Shown: positions 15,674 through 24,600, counted from the stretch's first letter. The stretch: DNA of 32,447 bases from Sutterella seckii (GCF_009183815.1 NZ_WEHX01000018.1:1-32447); one strand, 5' to 3'. The notes: generated by a model from the letters alone, not told the origin. Made by a program: numbers and translations.

Positions 15674-15813
15674 GTGTTCCTGCAAGAATTCGGCGAAAAA
15701 AGCTTCTCTTCGGCTCCCGGGCCCTGAAAGAAGGCATCGGAAAGCATTGAAGACGGCTACGGATAATACCGTATCCAAAATTTTATCGCTCTGATAATTT
15801 AGGGAATTTTCCA

Positions 15814-16500
15814 TTATTTTCTGAACTTTCTGCGGCCGCAGTAGCCGTGAAGGATCCAGAAGCGGCGAAGCCGGTTCACCCGTGCGAGCTCCTCGCGACG
15901 GTATTCCCCCATGGCTTCGGGCTGATAGCGCAGCCACTTCTTGTAAGCGCCCGACATGTCCATGGCTTCGAGCTCCTTCACGATCGCGAGGGGAATATGC
16001 GTGGTCACAAGACCGGACTGAAAGTCAATGAGACCCGGCGTACCGTCGGGGCGCATGATGATGTTGCCGCCGCCCCGCAGATCGAGATGCACGACGCCGC
16101 GGTCATGCACCTTGCGGATAAGCGCCTCAAGCTTTTCAAGGAACTCGGGCGTAACGCTCGCGGGCGCCACCTTGTCAAGCGAGCGGCCTTCAATGTATTC
16201 AATGGCGAGCATGCTCGGGCCCACGCGGACGGCATGCTGCGCAATCCCGCTGATGCCCTTCAGCCTTCTGATGGAAACGATTTCGCGAGAAATCAGAACG
16301 GGGGCAATGAGCTTCCTCACGAACCAGGAGCGGCAGGAAAAATCCTTCACCACCCACTTGCGTCCGTCAACCGCGACTTCCGTCACCCGGGCATTCGCGC
16401 AGCGTCCCTCGCGCAGAAGGCGCGACGGGGCCTTTTCAATCTCGGCGATTGAAATGCTGACGTCGTCGATATTCGCCTGCGGCGCTCTGTCCCTGCACAT
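15814..16500 (-). CDS. small RIO/Kdo-kinase-like protein
   Basis: A 228-residue protein with a minimal protein-kinase-like fold. K52 in WVVKDF is the likely ATP-anchoring lysine. HLDLRGGGN (138-146) is the catalytic loop with D140, and IDFQSG with D159 replaces the DFG motif. MLAIEYIEGRSL is the hinge region. The compact size and missing activation segment resemble RIO1-like and lipopolysaccharide (KdkA/WaaP) kinases. The substrate could be a core sugar, a lipid or a protein. The basic C terminus (RRFWILHGYCGRRKFRK) could touch membrane or nucleic acid. The ribosome binding site is poor (AGGG abuts the ATG). A terminator upstream separates it from the preceding gene; ettA follows. Confidence 0.65.
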   Translation of the reverse strand: MCRDRAPQANIDDVSISIAEIEKAPSRLLREGRCANARVTEVAVDGRKWVVKDFSCRSWFVRKLIAPVLISREIVSIRRLKGISGIAQHAVRVGPSMLAIEYIEGRSLDKVAPASVTPEFLEKLEALIRKVHDRGVVHLDLRGGGNIIMRPDGTPGLIDFQSGLVTTHIPLAIVKELEAMDMSGAYKKWLRYQPEAMGEYRREELARVNRLRRFWILHGYCGRRKFRK

Positions 16501-16519
16501 CCCTGATGCGGCTTTCCCT

Positions 16520-16558
16520 GAAGGAAAGAGCGTCCCTGTATCAAGACAGGAACGCTCT
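16520..16558 (-). terminator. terminator after the 134-residue unknown gene
   Basis: On the minus strand AGAGCGTTCCTGT pairs with ACAGGGACGCTCT around a six-base loop with one mismatch, then TTTCCTT follows. It lies between the unknown gene and the kinase-like gene. Confidence 0.75.
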
Positions 16559-16611
16559 GCTTCAAAGACAATCTAAAGATTGCCCTGGATTCCTGAGTGC
16601 TGATCCGCCGC

Positions 16612-17016
16612 TCAGGGCATCACCAGGCCGCTCGAGCCGGCAGCCGGAGGAGCCTGGAAGCCGGGCATGCCCGGGGTCACGATCTGATTGGCGGCTTCGC
16701 GGCGCATTTCGCGAAGGCGTTCAACCGTATCCTGAAGGCCCTTCTGCGCGGCGGCGCCGTAGCCCGCAACCGCTTCCGCAAGAGTCTTTGCCGGAATTTC
16801 AAAGTTGATGGGAATCGGCCCCACCTGGGTCATGATCTGAGCTTCGCCCAGGAAGACGATGTCGCGGCTCTCGTCGCGCGTGCCGTCAACGAGAATCGGC
16901 GTCAGCACGCGCAGCGATCCAACGCGGCGGTCAGAAATAATTTCCTCGCGCACAAGGCTCTTCGGATCCATCTGAGCGTCGAGTTCGTCCGTTCCGGCCT
17001 GAGTATCTTCAGCCAT
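16612..17016 (-). CDS. uncharacterised 134-residue protein
   Basis: I do not recognise a characterised family. The protein is soluble, with no signal peptide or membrane segment. An acidic N terminus (to about residue 25) precedes a compact region DRRVGSLRVLTPILVDGTRD, then FLGEAQIMTQVGPIPINFEI, which reads as a beta-rich core. An alpha-helical, charged segment (KTLAEAVAGYGAAAQKGLQDTVERLREMRREAANQ) and a Pro/Gly-rich tail follow. The ATG at 17016 is preferred because GGGAG lies seven bases upstream; an ATG four codons earlier lacks this. Codon use matches neighbours. It is flanked by terminator-like hairpins on both sides, so it is probably expressed alone. Confidence 0.8.
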   Translation of the reverse strand: MAEDTQAGTDELDAQMDPKSLVREEIISDRRVGSLRVLTPILVDGTRDESRDIVFLGEAQIMTQVGPIPINFEIPAKTLAEAVAGYGAAAQKGLQDTVERLREMRREAANQIVTPGMPGFQAPPAAGSSGLVMP

Positions 17017-17045
17017 TGCAGCTCCCACAAAGTAGTCGAATCAAA

Positions 17046-17078
17046 AATTTCAGCAGGCCGCCCCGCAAGGGCGGCCGG
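17046..17078 (-). terminator. terminator after the single-domain uspA
   Basis: GGCCGCCC and GGGCGGCC form a strong stem; on the minus strand it is followed after a few bases by ATTTTTG. It lies between uspA and the unknown 134-residue gene. Confidence 0.6.
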
Positions 17079-17089
17079 AATTCTTAATC

Positions 17090-17524
17090 TTAGCGATAAA
17101 CCATCACCGGGAAGCGGGAATGCGTGAGCACCTTCTGGGTTTCCGATCCCAAAAGCACGGCAGCAATGCCCTTGCGCCCGTGGCTCGCCATGAAGATGAT
17201 GTCGCAGCCGTTCTTTTCAGCCTGTTCGATGATCGCTTCCGAAGGCGAGAAGCTCTTCACCATCACGGTTTTGTTTTCCACGCCCACTGCGTCCGCCACG
17301 CGCTTGGCCTCAGCGAGTCGCTCCTCTGCCTCAGCAGATACGCGCTCGTCATACTGCTCGATCGACTCAGGGCGGTATTCCGCAAGGTTCGTGTAGGAAT
17401 AGGGCTCGATCACCGTCATGATGACGAGGGTTGCGCCAAGGGGCTTGGCAAAGCGGGCTGCGCCCTCAACCGCCTTCACAGAACGTTCCGATCCGTCCGT
17501 CGGCACAAGAATGCGCTTGTACAT
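17090..17524 (-). CDS. universal stress protein, single UspA domain
   Basis: A 144-residue Rossmann-like cytoplasmic protein. MYKRILVPTDGSERS is the typical N terminus with the conserved Asp of the nucleotide site. The C-terminal motif reads ASHGRKGIAAVLLGS, where the ATP-binding type normally has G-x2-G-x9-G-S; the first Gly is Ala here, so ATP binding is likely but not certain. The ATG at 17524 follows AAGGAAG at seven bases; an upstream in-frame ATG has no better site. It is divergent from the tandem-domain Usp gene across 471 bp. Confidence 0.9.
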   Translation of the reverse strand: MYKRILVPTDGSERSVKAVEGAARFAKPLGATLVIMTVIEPYSYTNLAEYRPESIEQYDERVSAEAEERLAEAKRVADAVGVENKTVMVKSFSPSEAIIEQAEKNGCDIIFMASHGRKGIAAVLLGSETQKVLTHSRFPVMVYR

Positions 17525-17995
17525 GCTGATTCTTCCTTTTTTAGTCAAAGCGTTCCAGGACGCATCTTTTGATCAATGCGCCATAACTTACATTTTAGGG
17601 CGCGGCCGGGATGTGCGTTCGGCTCAAACGGCGCGCGAAAGCAAATTTCGAACTTCCGGTTCCGGGCGACGCTTCCTTTCTTCTTTCCAGCCTAAGCATT
17701 TACGCCTATACGCCTCAGATCAAATAAATGGACATGAATTCAACGCAATGATCAATATGCCTTTTTATTTTTCATATGGGCACACCTTGAATTTGCATAT
17801 CGTTGCCCTGAGACAAACTTTCGGCAGATTTTGAATAAATTTTGCTTCACTCCGACCGGCATTCCCTCCCCGCCGTGGTAACGTAGCTTCATCCAGATAA
17901 AGAGAGGGAGTCGCCCCGAAGAGAATCTTCCCCGGACCAGCGGAAAGTCTCTTTCATCGGGCGCATCTTCTCCCTCCGTCATAAGGAGACACTCC
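17525..17995. promoter_or_regulatory. divergent control region between two universal stress protein genes
   Basis: This 471-bp gene-free stretch lies between two divergent usp genes. It is AT-richer in its middle (17700-17850). GATCAA occurs three times (near 17570, 17718 and 17750), the first inside the palindrome TTGATCAA. Half-sites of this kind recall FNR/ANR-type sites, but none forms the full TTGAT-N4-ATCAA. No confident -35/-10 pair is seen. The right end holds the AAGGAG site of the tandem usp gene. Confidence 0.4.
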
Positions 17996-18895
17996 ATGCG
18001 CATTCTCGTACCGGTTGACGGCAGCACCAACTCCCTCAACGCTGTCTCGTTCATCGCATCGCGCCAGACGCTTCTCGGAAGCAATCCCGATATTGAGCTT
18101 CTCAACATTCAGCTTCCGCTCCCGGCACGCGCCTGCCGCCTGGTCGGCCAGGACGCCATCCAGCGCTACTACGAGGATGAAGCGGAAAAGGTCTTTGAAC
18201 CCGCCCGCAAGATCCTGCAGAAAGTAGGCTTCAAGGCCGTTGAATCCTTCGTCGTGGGCGAACCTAGCCCGTCGATTGCAAAGGCGGCGGAAAAAACGAG
18301 CGCCGACCTCATCGTCATGGGCTCGCGCGGTCAGAGCGCCATCAAGGGCCTCTTCTTCGGCTCAGTCTCGAACGGCGTCCTTGCTCAGACGAAGTGCCCG
18401 CTGCTCGTGATCCGCGGCAAGGCCACCACTGAAGACGATGCGCTTCGCGTCGGCATCGCGGTTGACGGCTCTAAGTACGGCCGCGCCGCCGTGCGCTACG
18501 CCCTCAAGCACATTTCGCTCTTCGGCACCGGCGCCACCTTCTACCTGATCAACGTTGTGAGCGACTACGCCGGCGCCGTCATGCCCGACATGGCCGGCAT
18601 GGCGCTTCCGGCGCTTTCTGAAGAGGAAGTGCTCGATCTGCAGCGCGAGGAATTCAACGAAGCGGTTGAGCCGCTCCGTCCGCTCCTTGCCAAGGCCGCC
18701 ATCAAGGCGAAGGAAGTCTGCCTCGTCGGCAACCCGGGCGACGAAATCTCGGCTTTTGCCCGCAAGCGCCGGCTCGACCTCATCGTTATGGGTTCTCACG
18801 GCTACGGCCGCTTCAAGAGCGCCATCATGGGCTCGACCGCCACGCGCATTGCGGCAACGAGCAACGTGCCGCTTCTCGTCATCCGCCAGCCCTGA
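17996..18895 (+). CDS. tandem-domain universal stress protein
   Basis: A 299-residue protein made of two UspA domains. Domain 1 (about 1-142) starts MRILVPVDGSTNS and ends with GSRGQSAIKGLFFGS. Domain 2 (about 150-299) starts RVGIAVDGSKYG and ends with GSHGYGRFKSAIMGS. Both nucleotide motifs fit G-x2-G-x9-G-S, unlike the neighbouring single-domain Usp. Tandem Usp proteins are commonly induced by starvation, anaerobiosis or envelope stress. AAGGAG precedes the ATG at good spacing. A hairpin with a T-run ends the unit. Confidence 0.92.
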   Translation: MRILVPVDGSTNSLNAVSFIASRQTLLGSNPDIELLNIQLPLPARACRLVGQDAIQRYYEDEAEKVFEPARKILQKVGFKAVESFVVGEPSPSIAKAAEKTSADLIVMGSRGQSAIKGLFFGSVSNGVLAQTKCPLLVIRGKATTEDDALRVGIAVDGSKYGRAAVRYALKHISLFGTGATFYLINVVSDYAGAVMPDMAGMALPALSEEEVLDLQREEFNEAVEPLRPLLAKAAIKAKEVCLVGNPGDEISAFARKRRLDLIVMGSHGYGRFKSAIMGSTATRIAATSNVPLLVIRQP

Positions 18896-18946
18896 TGCGG
18901 CATCAGCCCGTCAGTGAGCGAAGTGCGGCGCTTTAGCCGCACCTAT

Positions 18947-18975
18947 AAAAGCCCGTCGGCTCCATTCCGGATCGG
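18947..18975 (+). terminator. terminator after the tandem usp gene
   Basis: AAAAGCCCG pairs with CGGGCTTTT and further pairs with G.T wobbles extend inward; the tail is TTTTT. A smaller hairpin (TGCGGC with GCCGCA, about 18923-18941) precedes it. Confidence 0.8.
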
Positions 18976-19129
18976 CGGGCTTTTTCATGCCCCGGGAATG
19001 ACGAAGCCATCACGCATATCCGGGATCCCGTGATAAGATCGCCCCCGCCTGACGCAGGGCGGCAGGCCCGGACGACCCGGCATTCACGCCGTCGTTCGGT
19101 CGTTCCAGAGTCTTTTTCCCACTTTTCCG

Positions 19130-19849
19130 ATGACAGAATCACTCAGGAAGGGGTCCGCCGTCCGCGAACCTCTGCGCGTTTTCATTGCCGCCGAGAACCA
19201 GGCGGAGTGCGACCGCATCGCCCAGCGTCTCACCCGCGCGCTTGACATGAAAGTTGCCGGCAGCGCCACAAGCGCGGCAGAACTCGAAGCCGCCATGCGC
19301 TGCGACGCAAAGCTCGACGTGCTGATCACGGACGTCATGCTCGGATCCGACGACATGGCCCCGGTCCTTACGCGCATCAAGCACCTGCGCGACGATCTCG
19401 ACATCCTCATCTACACCGCCTTCTCGCAGGATCCGTTCGTGATCCGCGCCATCCTTGCCGGCGCCACCGGCTACATCCTCAAGGGCGACCAGGAAGACCT
19501 CGTGACGAGCGTGAGGCTCCTGAAAGGGGGCGGCTCCCCGGTGTCCCCCACGGTGGCGAGAAGCGTGCTGCGCGCCATTCATTCGCGCACCTTTGCGCCT
19601 CAGCCTCCGCAGCCGCAGAAGCACGAGGCGCCCGAGAACCTTCTTCTCTCGCAGCGCGAAACCGAAATCCTCACGCTCCTCGCGAAGGGCATTTCGTTCT
19701 CGGAAATCGCCGACATCCTCTCGATTTCCCATCACACGGTGACGGCGCACATCAAGAAGATTTATCGGAAGCTCCAGGTGCATTCGAGAGGCGAAGCGGT
19801 CTATGAGGCCTCCTGCATGGGGCTTCTCTCAGACCGCATCGGGAGCTGA
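19130..19849 (+). CDS. NarL/FixJ-type response regulator, orphan
   Basis: A 239-residue regulator with an N-terminal receiver domain (about 14-130) and a C-terminal LuxR-type helix-turn-helix (about 172-239, from LSQRETEILTLLAKGIS to TVTAHIKKIYRKLQV). The phosphoacceptor is D68 in LITDVML; the usual Thr (YTAF) and Lys (LKGD) positions are kept. The acidic pair after the first beta strand, normally DD, reads AE here (IAAENQ), so magnesium binding or phosphorylation may be altered. No histidine kinase gene is adjacent. The gene stands alone between two usp genes and moaC. No clear Shine-Dalgarno precedes the ATG. Confidence 0.9.
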   Translation: MTESLRKGSAVREPLRVFIAAENQAECDRIAQRLTRALDMKVAGSATSAAELEAAMRCDAKLDVLITDVMLGSDDMAPVLTRIKHLRDDLDILIYTAFSQDPFVIRAILAGATGYILKGDQEDLVTSVRLLKGGGSPVSPTVARSVLRAIHSRTFAPQPPQPQKHEAPENLLLSQRETEILTLLAKGISFSEIADILSISHHTVTAHIKKIYRKLQVHSRGEAVYEASCMGLLSDRIGS

Positions 19850-19868
19850 CCTTTCTGACCATTCTCTC

Positions 19869-20354
19869 TCAGGCTTCACCCTCGCGAAGCCAGTGGCCGG
19901 ACTTGCCGCCCGCTTTTTCCAGAAGGCAGATGTCCTTCATCACCATTCCGCGGTCTACGGCCTTCAACATGTCGTAGACCGTGAGAAGACCCGCCTGCAC
20001 GGCCGTGAGCGCCTCCATTTCGACGCCGGTCTTGCCGCAGCACTCGCACTGCGCGAGGCAGATGACGCGCGAATGCTCGCGATCGAGCTCGAAATCAACC
20101 GCAACGCGCGTGAGCGCAATCGGATGACAGAGAGGAATAATTTCCGCAGTCTTCTTTGAGGCCATGATGGCCGCAATCCGCGCGACGCCGATGACGTCGC
20201 CTTTCTTGGCCGTTCCCGCCTCCACGAGCGCAAACGTTTCGGGCGCCATGCAGATTTCGCCGCGGGCGCGGGCAATGCGCTTCGTTTCCGCCTTGGCGCC
20301 GACATCAACCATGTGCGCGTCGCCCTTGGCGTCGAAGTGCGTGAGTCCGTTCAT
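19869..20354 (-). CDS. moaC: cyclic pyranopterin monophosphate synthase MoaC
   Basis: A 161-residue enzyme of molybdenum cofactor synthesis; with MoaA it converts GTP to cyclic pyranopterin monophosphate. Family motifs are intact: [17 protein letters not shown] at the N terminus, IIPLCHPI near 73-80, [23 protein letters not shown] near 110-132 and a late KSGHW. GGAGAAAGAT directly precedes the ATG. No other moa gene is adjacent. It converges on the response-regulator gene with only 19 bp between stops and no obvious terminator there. Confidence 0.96.
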   Translation of the reverse strand: MNGLTHFDAKGDAHMVDVGAKAETKRIARARGEICMAPETFALVEAGTAKKGDVIGVARIAAIMASKKTAEIIPLCHPIALTRVAVDFELDREHSRVICLAQCECCGKTGVEMEALTAVQAGLLTVYDMLKAVDRGMVMKDICLLEKAGGKSGHWLREGEA

Positions 20355-20545
20355 ATCTTTCTCCTGATGAGAGCCTTGATGGGTTCAGGCAATTTTTCGA
20401 CACTTCTCTAATGCTTTTCTCACTTAAGCACCGGCTCCCTCCGGGCCATAATGCTTGGAATCTGTGAAAGAAGCCCCGGCAGTCGGAAGTGCGCTGCCCG
20501 AGGCGAGATTAGCACCCAAACGCGCTCATTGAAGACCGGATCCCA

Positions 20546-22051
20546 ATGTCCCGATTCCTGAAGTCCGTCATCGCCATTGCCTCGAGCCTCATTACGGCGG
20601 CAGTTCCCGTTTCTGCCTCTGCCGCGAGCGCGCTCGACCTGAATCTTCCGTCGCTCGGCTCCACCGCCGATGCGGGACTATCTCCTCAGGACGAATACCG
20701 CCTCGGCACGCAGCTCATGGCGCAGGTTCGGGCGGATCCGACCTACCTTGCCGACCCGGAGATCATGGACTATCTCGGGCGCCTCGGCTACCAGCTCGTG
20801 AGCCATGCGCGCTCGAGCACCTACAACTTCTTTTTCTTTCCCATCCGGGACGACACGCTCAACGCCTTCGCACTCCCCGGCGGCTACATTGCCGTCCATA
20901 CCGGCACCATCATCGCCGCACAGAGCGAAAGCGAGCTCGCCGGCGTGATGGCGCACGAAGTGAGTCACGTCGCGCAGCGCCATATTGCCCGCATGATTGA
21001 AGGTCAGAGCGGGAACCTCGCGCTCACGCTCGGCTCCATTCTTCTCGCGATCCTCGCCGCACGCGCCGGCGGAAGCTCGGGCGGCCACGCCGCTGCGGCC
21101 ATTGCCATGGGCTCTCAGGCAGCCATGATCCAGTCGCAGCTCAACTATTCGCAGAACGCCGAACGCGAAGCCGACCGCATGGGGATCGCCACGCTCTATG
21201 CTGCGGGCTTCGACCCGCACGGGATGGAGGACTTCTTCTCGCGCCTCCAGGCGAGCAACCGCTTCTACCGTTCTGCGGCTCCGGCCTACCTCTCGACCCA
21301 CCCGCTTACGGCAGAGCGCATGGCGGACATGGAAAACCGCACGCGGCAGCTTCCCGTCCAGCGGCACCAGGACTCCCCCGACTTCGGCCTCATCCAGGTC
21401 CGCGCCAGAGTGCTCCAGGAGACGAGCTGGGACGGCTGGAACAAGGTGAAGAGAGAATTCACCCGGGATCTTGCCGCCGCTTCCGGCACCCGCGCCTGCA
21501 CGCTCTCCTACGGCATTTCCGTGGCCGAAGGGATGCTGAAGAATACCGACGCCGCCTACCGCGCAGCCCAGGATTCCATGAAGTGCGGCATCCGCTCGGC
21601 CATTCTTGACCGGAACCTCACGCGCACGGCCTTTGACGCCGCAAAAACCCAGAAGGCGAAGCTCGACGCCCTGGCGGCCGCCAAGGCAGCGCTCTCGCGC
21701 TATCCGCTCTCCGCGATGATGGCGGAAAACTATGTCGACCTTCTTTATTCGCTCGGCCGCCACCAGGAGCTCATCAACTTTTTGAGAAACGGCACAGCGC
21801 TCTCCGACACCTCGAGCGACTATCACGCGCTGCTCGCGCGCTCCTATGAAGCCCTCGGGAAAAAGAGCCTCCAGTACATGCATACGGGCGAGATGTACGC
21901 GCAGCTCGGCGCTACGGAAGCCGCCGTTTATCAGTATTCGCTCGCGCAGAAGGCCAACGACGGCGACTTCTACACCATGAGCGAGATTGATGCGCGCCTC
22001 AGGGATCTGCGCCGGCAGTACGACGACGAAAAGAAGGCCGCCGAGCGCTGA
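20546..22051 (+). CDS. bepA: periplasmic M48 metalloprotease with TPR region, BepA-like
   Basis: A 501-residue exported protein. A Sec signal peptide with basic N terminus and hydrophobic core ends near ASA-AS (residue 26-28). The zinc motif HEVSH is at 137-141, with the third ligand in AEREADRMG (about 205-213). ALPGGYIAVHTG at 109-120 is typical of the family. The C-terminal half is helical and TPR-like. BepA/YfgC assists assembly, or degrades stalled forms, of outer-membrane proteins such as LptD at the BAM complex. A weak promoter-like TTAAGC-17-CATAAT lies near 20425-20450. It is divergent from moaC. Confidence 0.88.
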   Translation: MSRFLKSVIAIASSLITAAVPVSASAASALDLNLPSLGSTADAGLSPQDEYRLGTQLMAQVRADPTYLADPEIMDYLGRLGYQLVSHARSSTYNFFFFPIRDDTLNAFALPGGYIAVHTGTIIAAQSESELAGVMAHEVSHVAQRHIARMIEGQSGNLALTLGSILLAILAARAGGSSGGHAAAAIAMGSQAAMIQSQLNYSQNAEREADRMGIATLYAAGFDPHGMEDFFSRLQASNRFYRSAAPAYLSTHPLTAERMADMENRTRQLPVQRHQDSPDFGLIQVRARVLQETSWDGWNKVKREFTRDLAAASGTRACTLSYGISVAEGMLKNTDAAYRAAQDSMKCGIRSAILDRNLTRTAFDAAKTQKAKLDALAAAKAALSRYPLSAMMAENYVDLLYSLGRHQELINFLRNGTALSDTSSDYHALLARSYEALGKKSLQYMHTGEMYAQLGATEAAVYQYSLAQKANDGDFYTMSEIDARLRDLRRQYDDEKKAAER

Positions 22052-22195
22052 CGGCGCACCCGAAGCCGCTCAAAAGTCGTCTTTCCGGACGATTCTTTCG
22101 CCCGCGGCAGTGTGCGAAAATAGCCCAACTTTTTGCCCCCTTTTATTTTTGCGACGCGGCGCGCCTCTTTTCAGGCGCGCACCGCGCCATTTGTT

Positions 22196-23278
22196 ATGGC
22201 TATTGAAGATTTTCTTACCGTTGCCGCCCCCGTCGATGAAATGATCGAAACCGATGCCGTCGTCGTCGGTGCGGGCCCCGTCGGCCTCTTTCAGGTTTTT
22301 GAGCTCGGCCTCCTTGAGATCAAGTGCCACGTGATTGATTCGCTTCGCACCGTAGGCGGCCAGTGCATGGAGCTCTACCCGACGAAGCCCATCTACGACA
22401 TCCCGGCTGTTCCGGTCTGCTCCTCCTATGAGCTCACCGAAAACCTCCTCAAGCAGAACCATCACTTTGCGCCGGTCTTCCATCTCGGCGAAGAGGTGAC
22501 GGATGTGAAGAAGCTCGAGGACGGCACCTTCCACGTGACCACGTCCGCGGGTTCGCGCTTCCACTCAAAGGTCGTAATCATCGCCGCGGGCGTCGGCTCC
22601 TTCCAGCCGCGTCCCCTTCGCGTGAAGGGGATCGAGAAGTTCGAAGGCACTCAGCTTCACTACAGCTGCAAGGATCCCTCGATCTTTGAAGGCAAGAATG
22701 TCGTCATTCTGGGCGGCGGCGACTCGGCGCTTGACTGGACCCTCAACCTGGTCGGCAAGGCCGAGAGCGTCGTGCTCGTTCACCGCCGCGACGGCTTCCG
22801 CGCGCAGGCGGCTTCCGTTGCCCGCATGAAGGAGCTCTGCGAAAACTGGGAAATGCAGTTTGAAGTGGGCCAGGTCACGGGCTTCACGGAAGAGGACGGC
22901 AAGCTCACCGAAGTTGCCGTTTCCGGCGCCGACGGCGTTACGCGCCGCATCCCGCTCGACCACCTCCTCGTCTTCTTCGGCCTTCAGCCCAAGCTCGGCC
23001 CCATCGAAAACTGGGGGCTCAACCTCGAGCGCAAGCAGATCGTCGTCGACACCGCCCGCTTCGAGTCGAGCATCCCCGGCATCTTCGCCGTGGGCGACAT
23101 CAATACGTACCCCGGAAAGAAGAAGCTCATTCTCTCGGGCTTCCATGAATGCGCGCTCGCAGCCTTCGCGGCCTGCGACTACGTCTTCCCCGAAAAGCGC
23201 GTCTTCCTGCAGTACACGACGACGAGCCCGAAGCTTCACAAGGTGCTCGGCGTCGAAACGCCGACCTTTGACGACTAA
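22196..23278 (+). CDS. ferredoxin/flavodoxin-NADP+ reductase, thioredoxin reductase-like type
   Basis: A 360-residue flavoenzyme that moves electrons between NADPH and ferredoxin or flavodoxin. The FAD-binding GAGPVG is at residues 25-30, followed by [17 protein letters not shown]. The NADPH domain has [10 protein letters not shown] near 172-181 and HRRDGFRA. A late [19 protein letters not shown] closes the FAD site. The CxxC redox pair of true thioredoxin reductase is absent, which defines this TrxB-type ferredoxin reductase. The start at 22196 fits the family but has no Shine-Dalgarno. It follows the M48 protease gene on the same strand by about 145 bp. Confidence 0.92.
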   Translation: MAIEDFLTVAAPVDEMIETDAVVVGAGPVGLFQVFELGLLEIKCHVIDSLRTVGGQCMELYPTKPIYDIPAVPVCSSYELTENLLKQNHHFAPVFHLGEEVTDVKKLEDGTFHVTTSAGSRFHSKVVIIAAGVGSFQPRPLRVKGIEKFEGTQLHYSCKDPSIFEGKNVVILGGGDSALDWTLNLVGKAESVVLVHRRDGFRAQAASVARMKELCENWEMQFEVGQVTGFTEEDGKLTEVAVSGADGVTRRIPLDHLLVFFGLQPKLGPIENWGLNLERKQIVVDTARFESSIPGIFAVGDINTYPGKKKLILSGFHECALAAFAACDYVFPEKRVFLQYTTTSPKLHKVLGVETPTFDD

Positions 23279-23312
23279 GGTTTGAAAGGACGCGCCGCCC
23301 GCGCGCATCCAG

Positions 23313-23355
23313 AAAAAATCCCCGCCGGACCGAAAGGAACCGCGGGGATTTTTTT
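23313..23355. terminator. bidirectional terminator between the ferredoxin reductase gene and mrp
   Basis: AAAAAATCCCCGC pairs with GCGGGGATTTTTTT across a loop of about 16 bases. Both exits are T-rich, serving the convergent genes. Confidence 0.88.
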
Positions 23356-23375
23356 GATTTCTGAAGCGACCGGAA

Positions 23376-24464
23376 TCAGTCGTTCTTCACCGAAATGGTC
23401 GGCATGCGGGCCGAATAGTCCTTCCCGAGCTTCGTAACAGCACCGGCGATCTTCATGGCGATCGAGCGGTACATCTTCGCGGCAGGGCTCTCCGGGTCAG
23501 CGGCAACAGTGGGGTTGCCGCTGTCGGCCGCCTCGCGGATGTCCGCGGAGAGCGGAAGTTCCCCGAGAAGCGGAACGCCGTAGGTTTCGCTCATGCGCTT
23601 CGCGCCGCCCTCGCCGAAAATATGCTGAACCTTGCCGCAGCAGGGGCAGATGAAGACCGACATGTTTTCGATGATGCCGATCAGGGGAACGTTCACCTTC
23701 TCGAACATTCTGAGCCCCTTCTTCGCATCAATGAGCGCAATGTCCTGCGGGGTCGTAACGACGACGGCGCCCGTCAGAGGCGAACTTTGCGAGAGCTGGA
23801 GCTGAATGTCGCCCGTTCCCGGAGGCATGTCGACGATGAGGTAGTCAAGGTCATGCCAGTTGGTGAGCGTAAGGAGCTGGTTGAGGGCGCCGGACGCCAT
23901 CGGACCGCGCCAGATCATCGGCTCATCCTCGTCGACCATGAAGCCGACGGAATTAATCTGAAGGCCGTGCGCCTCAAGGGGCTCCATGGTCTTGCCGTCA
24001 ACGGTCATCGGCTGCCCGTGGGCGCCGAGCATGGTGGGCTGGGAAGGACCATAGACGTCGGCATCGAGAACGCCGACCTTGGCGCCCTCGTAGCTGAGCG
24101 CCAGCGCGAGGTTCGCCGATACCGTCGACTTGCCGACCCCGCCCTTGCCGGACGAAACGGCAATGATGTTCTTGACGCCCGGGAGAACGCGCTGCGTGCC
24201 CTGGACTTTGTGCGCAATGATCTTCTGCTTCACGTCGGCGGTTACCGTCTCGGCGCCGAGCTCCTTCACCGCACTTTCAACGGCGGCCTTCACGGACTCA
24301 ATTGCAAAGCGTGCCGGATAGCCGAGCTCGATATGAACCACAACTCCGCCCTTGTCGTCCGTCTCAATGCCCTTCAGCATGCGGGCGGAAACATAGTCCG
24401 CACCGACCACGGGATCGATCAGTTTGGAAAGGCGCTCCTCAACCTGAGAAGTGGAAATCGTCAT
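23376..24464 (-). CDS. mrp: Mrp/ApbC family iron-sulfur cluster carrier ATPase
   Basis: A 362-residue cytoplasmic P-loop ATPase. An N-terminal MIP18/DUF59 domain (about 5-85) precedes the deviant Walker A GKGGVGKS at 106-113. DADVYGPSQP and VDMPPGTGD are typical switch and Walker B regions. ICPCCGK holds the CxxC-type pair (Cys-Pro-Cys-Cys) that binds a bridging cluster in the dimer. The family passes Fe-S clusters to target proteins. GAGGAG lies six bases before the ATG. In many proteobacteria mrp is divergently adjacent to metG; here a tctC-like gene lies between them. Confidence 0.95.
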   Translation of the reverse strand: MTISTSQVEERLSKLIDPVVGADYVSARMLKGIETDDKGGVVVHIELGYPARFAIESVKAAVESAVKELGAETVTADVKQKIIAHKVQGTQRVLPGVKNIIAVSSGKGGVGKSTVSANLALALSYEGAKVGVLDADVYGPSQPTMLGAHGQPMTVDGKTMEPLEAHGLQINSVGFMVDEDEPMIWRGPMASGALNQLLTLTNWHDLDYLIVDMPPGTGDIQLQLSQSSPLTGAVVVTTPQDIALIDAKKGLRMFEKVNVPLIGIIENMSVFICPCCGKVQHIFGEGGAKRMSETYGVPLLGELPLSADIREAADSGNPTVAADPESPAAKMYRSIAMKIAGAVTKLGKDYSARMPTISVKND

Positions 24465-24600
24465 GGGGGACTCCTCAAAATAGGAAAGAGCCGATTCTGC
24501 TGCTCTTCTTTAATGTCTGAGAGATTCTAATTGGCCTCCCCGAAAGCTTCCTTACGCCGATCGGACTAAGGGCAGAAACAATTCGCAAACTTTAAGTGCT

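Noticed and set aside
14315-15727. 470-codon open frame antisense to ettA
   Set aside because: A mirror of the strongly GC-biased codons of ettA; low-complexity Arg/Leu/Glu-rich product without family motifs or ribosome binding site.
17560-17760. FNR/ANR site between the usp genes
   Set aside because: Only GATCAA half-sites are seen; none has a TTGAT partner at four bases.
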